Shown in pieces: positions 13,940-16,796 of a stretch of 16,796 bases of DNA. The position numbers and the translations under genes were made by a program. The notes below the pieces were generated by a model, which saw only the letters and a list, made by a program, of their open reading frames with translations, searched no databases and was not told where the DNA came from. Position 1 is the stretch's first letter. Each line of letters starts with the position of its first letter. The DNA comes from Nitrospirota bacterium (GTDB taxonomy: Bacteria > Nitrospirota > CAKKRA01 > 9FT-COMBO-42-15), in the NCBI GenBank assembly GCA_023248415.1, contig JAHFEP010000044.1:1-16796 (forward strand). The letters are read 5' to 3'.

Positions 13940-14865
13940 TTTGTTCCATACACCTCTTTCAGTATCCTATCCGCCCCTCTTGCCAATAGCCTTTCTGCCA
14001 ATTCAATTCCGATTTTTTCCGCATCTGCTATCTTTCCCTCTATCTTATCCTTATGCATCTCAATTCCGTCAACCCCTGCTACTAAACCTGTCAATCTGAT
14101 ATCTTTATCTTTTATTATACCATAAGCTGCAATTGGCACCTGGCATCCGCCTTCAAGTTTTCTTAAGAATGCCCTCTCTGCCTTAACGCATACAGATGTT
14201 TCATGATGATTGAACGGTTTTAGAAGACTGTTTATTTCAATATCATCAATTCTGCATTCAATGCCCAGTGCGCCCTGTCCAATCGCAGGAAGCGAATCAT
14301 CTATGCTCAGATACTCAGTTATCTTTTCTTGCCAGCCCATGCGCCTTACACCTGCTGCTGCAACAATAATAGCGTCAAGGTCTTCTGTTGTTAATTTTCT
14401 TATCCTTGTGTCAAGATTGCCTCTTAACTGCTGTATCCTGAAATCTGGCCTGATATGTAAAAGCTGAGCCTGACGCCTTAAACTGCTTGTTCCAATCTTT
14501 GCCATTTCTGCAAGTTCATTGAATGGCCTTTTATCCTTGCTAATAAGCGCATCCCTTGGGTCTTCACGCTCTGTTATTGCAGAGAGGTGGAGTTCAGCAG
14601 GCAGGTCAGTAGGCACATCCTTCATGCTGTGGACTGCTAAATCAATATCGCCTCTTAATAGCGCCTCCTCAATCTCCTTTACAAAGAGGCCTTTGCCGCC
14701 AACCTTTGCAAGGGGCACATCAAGTATTTTGTCCCCTGTTGTCTTGATTTTTATTATCTCAACAGCAAGTTCAGGATTTTTCTTTTCTAATTCTGATTTT
14801 ACCCAGTTTGCCTGCCACAGTGCAAGCTGGCTTCCCCTTGTGCCGATTTTAATTGTTTTCTTCAA
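13936..14865 (-). CDS. hemC: Porphobilinogen deaminase (hydroxymethylbilane synthase)
   Basis: HemC links four porphobilinogens into hydroxymethylbilane. The 309-residue length is normal, and the N-terminus KIGTRGSQLALWQ and HSMKDVPT (79-86) are diagnostic. Cys241 in LEGGCQVP carries the dipyrromethane cofactor. The start codon is TTG at 14863-14865, preceded by GAGGGG with an 8-base spacer. No ATG lies nearby in frame, and the next residues are already conserved. The gene begins 102 bases after the hemA stop, with a palindromic element between, and overlaps cobA-hemD by 4 bases. Confidence 0.96.
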   Translation of the reverse strand: MKKTIKIGTRGSQLALWQANWVKSELEKKNPELAVEIIKIKTTGDKILDVPLAKVGGKGLFVKEIEEALLRGDIDLAVHSMKDVPTDLPAELHLSAITEREDPRDALISKDKRPFNELAEMAKIGTSSLRRQAQLLHIRPDFRIQQLRGNLDTRIRKLTTEDLDAIIVAAAGVRRMGWQEKITEYLSIDDSLPAIGQGALGIECRIDDIEINSLLKPFNHHETSVCVKAERAFLRKLEGGCQVPIAAYGIIKDKDIRLTGLVAGVDGIEMHKDKIEGKIADAEKIGIELAERLLARGADRILKEVYGTK

Positions 14866-14890
14866 AAATCAACCCCTCTATTATTTAACT

Positions 14891-14964
14891 GTCATTGCGA
14901 GCCCTGCACTTATTCAGGGCGAAGCAATCTCAAAACGAGATTCCTTCGCTTCGCTCGGAATGAC
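14891..14964. repeat. REP-like palindromic element between hemA and hemC
   Basis: The outer ends GTCATTGCGAG (14891-14901) and CTCGGAATGAC (14954-14964) are inverted with one mismatch. Inside, GCCCTG (14901-14906) pairs with CAGGGC (14915-14920), and GAAGCAATCTC (14921-14931) pairs with GAGATTCCTTC (14937-14947) with one mismatch. It begins 3 bases after the hemA stop. It could fold in the polycistronic mRNA and affect hemA versus hemC expression (inference). Confidence 0.8.
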
Positions 14965-14967
14965 ACA

Positions 14968-16272
14968 CTATTCCTCTTTCTTCTTATGCTCATGGTGCTG
15001 AAGCTGTTTGTCCAGATTAAACAGCTTCCTTATTGTTTCTATATATAATGCCCCGTCATCTGAATTTGTCTCCTGCTTAAGCGCAATTAACGGTGTATGG
15101 ATAATCTTATTAACAATAGCAGACGCCATGCTTTCAATAGACTTCTTTTCTTCTTCTGTAACATTCTTTAATTTTGAGATGGTCTTTTCAATCTCTGCCT
15201 TTCTTATCTCTTCCATCTTTTCTTTTAATGCTACTATGGTTGGCACTACCTCAAGTGTCTTGAACCAATTTGAAAAGGTTGACACCTCTGCCCTTATTAT
15301 CTCCTCTGCCTTTTCACCCTCTTTTTCCCTCTCCTTTTTATTGGCCTCAACAACAGACTGAAGGTCGTCAATATCGTATAAATAGACATTGTCAATCTTG
15401 TTGATTTCCGGGTCAATATTCCTCGGCACAGAGATATCAATAAAAAAAACAGGCCTGTTCCTTCTCTGATGAATTGTCTGCTCCACCATATCATATCTTA
15501 TAAGATAGTGCGGCGCGCCTGTTGAGCATATTACAATATCTGCGTGAACCATCTCATTTGGAAAGTCCTCAAACTTTGTTGCCTTGCCGTTAAACTCCTT
15601 CGCAAGCTTAATCGCCCTCTGGTAAGTTCTTGTAGATACCATTACATTCTTAACGCCGTTATTTTTGAGATGCTTTGCAGCAAGCTCGCTCATCTCGCCA
15701 GCGCCAACAAGCATTACCACTTTATCTTCAAGGTGTTCAAATATCTTTTTAGCAAGTTCGACTGCTGTATAGCTTACGGATACTGCGCTCTCTGCAATCC
15801 CTGTTTCTGTTCTAATCAGCTTTCCGACTGATATTGCCTTTTTAAAGAGCCTGTTTAAAACAACGCCTGTTGCTTCATTTGACAGGGAATACTCAAAGGC
15901 ATCCTTAATCTGGCCGAGTATCTGCGGCTCTCCAACAACCATAGAGTCAAGGCTTGAAGCTACCCTGAATATATGCCTTACAGCCTCCTCTGCAGAATAC
16001 ACATACAGATGCGGGGAAATCTCCTTTGGATTAACAGAGTCATGAAAATCAGAGAAGAATTTTTTTACCTGCGCAGTTCCGTCTTCTAAATCCTTTACAA
16101 CAGAATATACCTCTACCCTGTTGCAGGTAGATAGTATCGCCCCCTCCTTAACAGATGGATACTGCCTTAGCTTATGCAGGGCATCGGGCAATACCTTTTC
16201 CGAGAAGGATATCTTCTCCCTGATTTCAACAGGGGCTGTTTTATGGCTCAAGCCGACAACTAATATATTCAT
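14968..16272 (-). CDS. hemA: Glutamyl-tRNA reductase
   Basis: HemA reduces glutamyl-tRNA(Glu) to glutamate-1-semialdehyde, the first committed step of the C5 heme pathway. The 434-residue length is normal. GLSHKTAPVEIRE (7-19) begins the catalytic domain, and the nucleophile is Cys50 in STCNRVEVY. LVGAGEM (188-194) is the NADPH-binding loop, and a helical dimerisation domain fills the C-terminus. The final residues are Lys/His/Glu-rich (QHHEHKKKEE). The ATG comes 4 bases after the stop of the CcsA-like gene and no clear Shine-Dalgarno precedes it, which suggests translational coupling. GltX and HemL, which flank this step, are not in the window. Confidence 0.97.
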   Translation of the reverse strand: MNILVVGLSHKTAPVEIREKISFSEKVLPDALHKLRQYPSVKEGAILSTCNRVEVYSVVKDLEDGTAQVKKFFSDFHDSVNPKEISPHLYVYSAEEAVRHIFRVASSLDSMVVGEPQILGQIKDAFEYSLSNEATGVVLNRLFKKAISVGKLIRTETGIAESAVSVSYTAVELAKKIFEHLEDKVVMLVGAGEMSELAAKHLKNNGVKNVMVSTRTYQRAIKLAKEFNGKATKFEDFPNEMVHADIVICSTGAPHYLIRYDMVEQTIHQRRNRPVFFIDISVPRNIDPEINKIDNVYLYDIDDLQSVVEANKKEREKEGEKAEEIIRAEVSTFSNWFKTLEVVPTIVALKEKMEEIRKAEIEKTISKLKNVTEEEKKSIESMASAIVNKIIHTPLIALKQETNSDDGALYIETIRKLFNLDKQLQHHEHKKKEE

Positions 16273-16276
16273 AAGC

Positions 16277-16796
16277 CTACGATGTGAAATTATGGATGGT
16301 TTTTATAATGAGATTTATACCTACAAAGGTAAATATCACAGCAGCAAAACCACCAATAGAAAGATAAGCTGCCTTGCGGCCTCTCCAGCCATAGGTAAAC
16401 CTTGCATGGAGAAAGGCTGTATATATAAACCAGATAACCGCAGACATTGTCTGCTTAGGGTCCCAGCTCCAGTATGTCCCCCATGCATACTCTGCCCAGA
16501 TTGACCCTGTAATAATCCCGAGCGTAAAGAGCACATATCCGAATACAATTGCCTTGTGATTCAATTCATCAAGAATATCTAATGAAGGGAGTTTTCTGTA
16601 AAGCGCATCTATCTTCTTTGCCTTGAGATTTCTGTCCTGTATTAAATACATGATACCGACAACAAAGGAAAGGCTGAATGCAGCGCCGCCAAGCAATATA
16701 AGTATTGTATGTATGCCGAGCCATGCGCTTTGCAGCATAGGCGGAAGCTCCCTTATGGCCATCGGCCTCATGGCTACTGATGCCATTAATATAAAG
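16277..16796 (-). CDS. CcsA/CcsB/HemX-like cytochrome c assembly membrane protein (5' part missing)
   Basis: The reading frame stays open to the window edge, so only the C-terminal part (over 170 residues) is present. The ATG at 16786 is internal, because coding residues FIL precede it. Several hydrophobic segments are visible, together with the tryptophan-rich heme-handling motif WGTYWSWDPKQ and conserved histidines in WLGIH, LNHKA, LHAR and near the end (IHNF). This is the Cytochrom_C_asm family. CcsA/CcsB exports heme for cytochrome c maturation. The related HemX, encoded next to hemA in Bacillus, affects HemA level. Its place directly before hemA makes a HemX-like role attractive, but the WWD-type motif also allows a true heme transporter. 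The exported CxxCH protein at 2787-3845 shows that the cell makes c-type heme proteins. Confidence 0.9.
   Translation of the reverse strand, partial: FILMASVAMRPMAIRELPPMLQSAWLGIHTILILLGGAAFSLSFVVGIMYLIQDRNLKAKKIDALYRKLPSLDILDELNHKAIVFGYVLFTLGIITGSIWAEYAWGTYWSWDPKQTMSAVIWFIYTAFLHARFTYGWRGRKAAYLSIGGFAAVIFTFVGINLIIKTIHNFTS

Noticed and set aside
14519..15001. 160-codon open frame on the plus strand
   Set aside because: It is antisense to hemC and runs through the palindromic spacer; no ribosome-binding site or domain.
1..16796. CRISPR array, tRNA, prophage or insertion sequence
   Set aside because: No regularly spaced direct repeats, cloverleaf with conserved arms, integrase or transposase was seen.

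Overview
The window is a gene-dense, A/T-leaning stretch of bacterial chromosome with almost no room between genes. The organism looks like an anaerobe or microaerophile. Supporting this are a single-cluster ferredoxin of the Desulfovibrio type, a four-cluster iron-sulfur protein, two radical SAM enzymes, a CobA-HemD fusion and an AhbC-like radical SAM protein of the siroheme-dependent heme route. This mix and the gene order (CcsA/HemX-like, hemA, hemC, cobA-hemD, ahbC, hemB) would fit Nitrospirota or Desulfobacterota-like lineages. That placement is inferred from gene content and is not proven. There are no phage genes, transposases, tRNAs, rRNAs or CRISPR arrays, and no gene-free gap longer than 300 bases.

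Region 1 (about 1-3905, + strand) is a redox module. It holds a small ferredoxin, a large protein joining cyclic-nucleotide-binding-like domains to four [4Fe-4S] clusters, a small exported protein of unknown function, and an exported single-heme CxxCH protein with two PKD domains and a lysine/glutamate tail. It ends at a strong intrinsic terminator. Hairpins and dispersed palindromic repeats lie before and after the ferredoxin.

Region 2 (3927-6110, + strand) is a two-gene unit: a B12-binding radical SAM protein and an RmlA-like nucleotidyltransferase. A near-consensus promoter ends only 8 bases before the first ATG, so the mRNA is probably leaderless. The rmlA-like gene carries an in-frame purine-rich insertion that resembles a repeat.

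Region 3 (6129-16796, - strand, read from right to left) is a tetrapyrrole operon. It runs CcsA/HemX-like membrane protein (cut by the window edge), hemA, hemC, cobA-hemD, ahbC-like radical SAM gene, hemB, an ACMSD-type amidohydrolase-fold protein, an FAD amine-oxidase-fold protein, and then, after a pair of hairpins, a UbiB/AarF kinase-like gene. HemA, HemB, HemC and HemD make uroporphyrinogen III. The CobA part methylates it to precorrin-2, the entry to siroheme, and AhbC acts on didecarboxysiroheme. The amidohydrolase and FAD protein are not standard members of this pathway and are the most interesting part of the operon. The amidohydrolase also appears to start at an ATA codon, because the first ATG lies after its metal-binding HxH motif.
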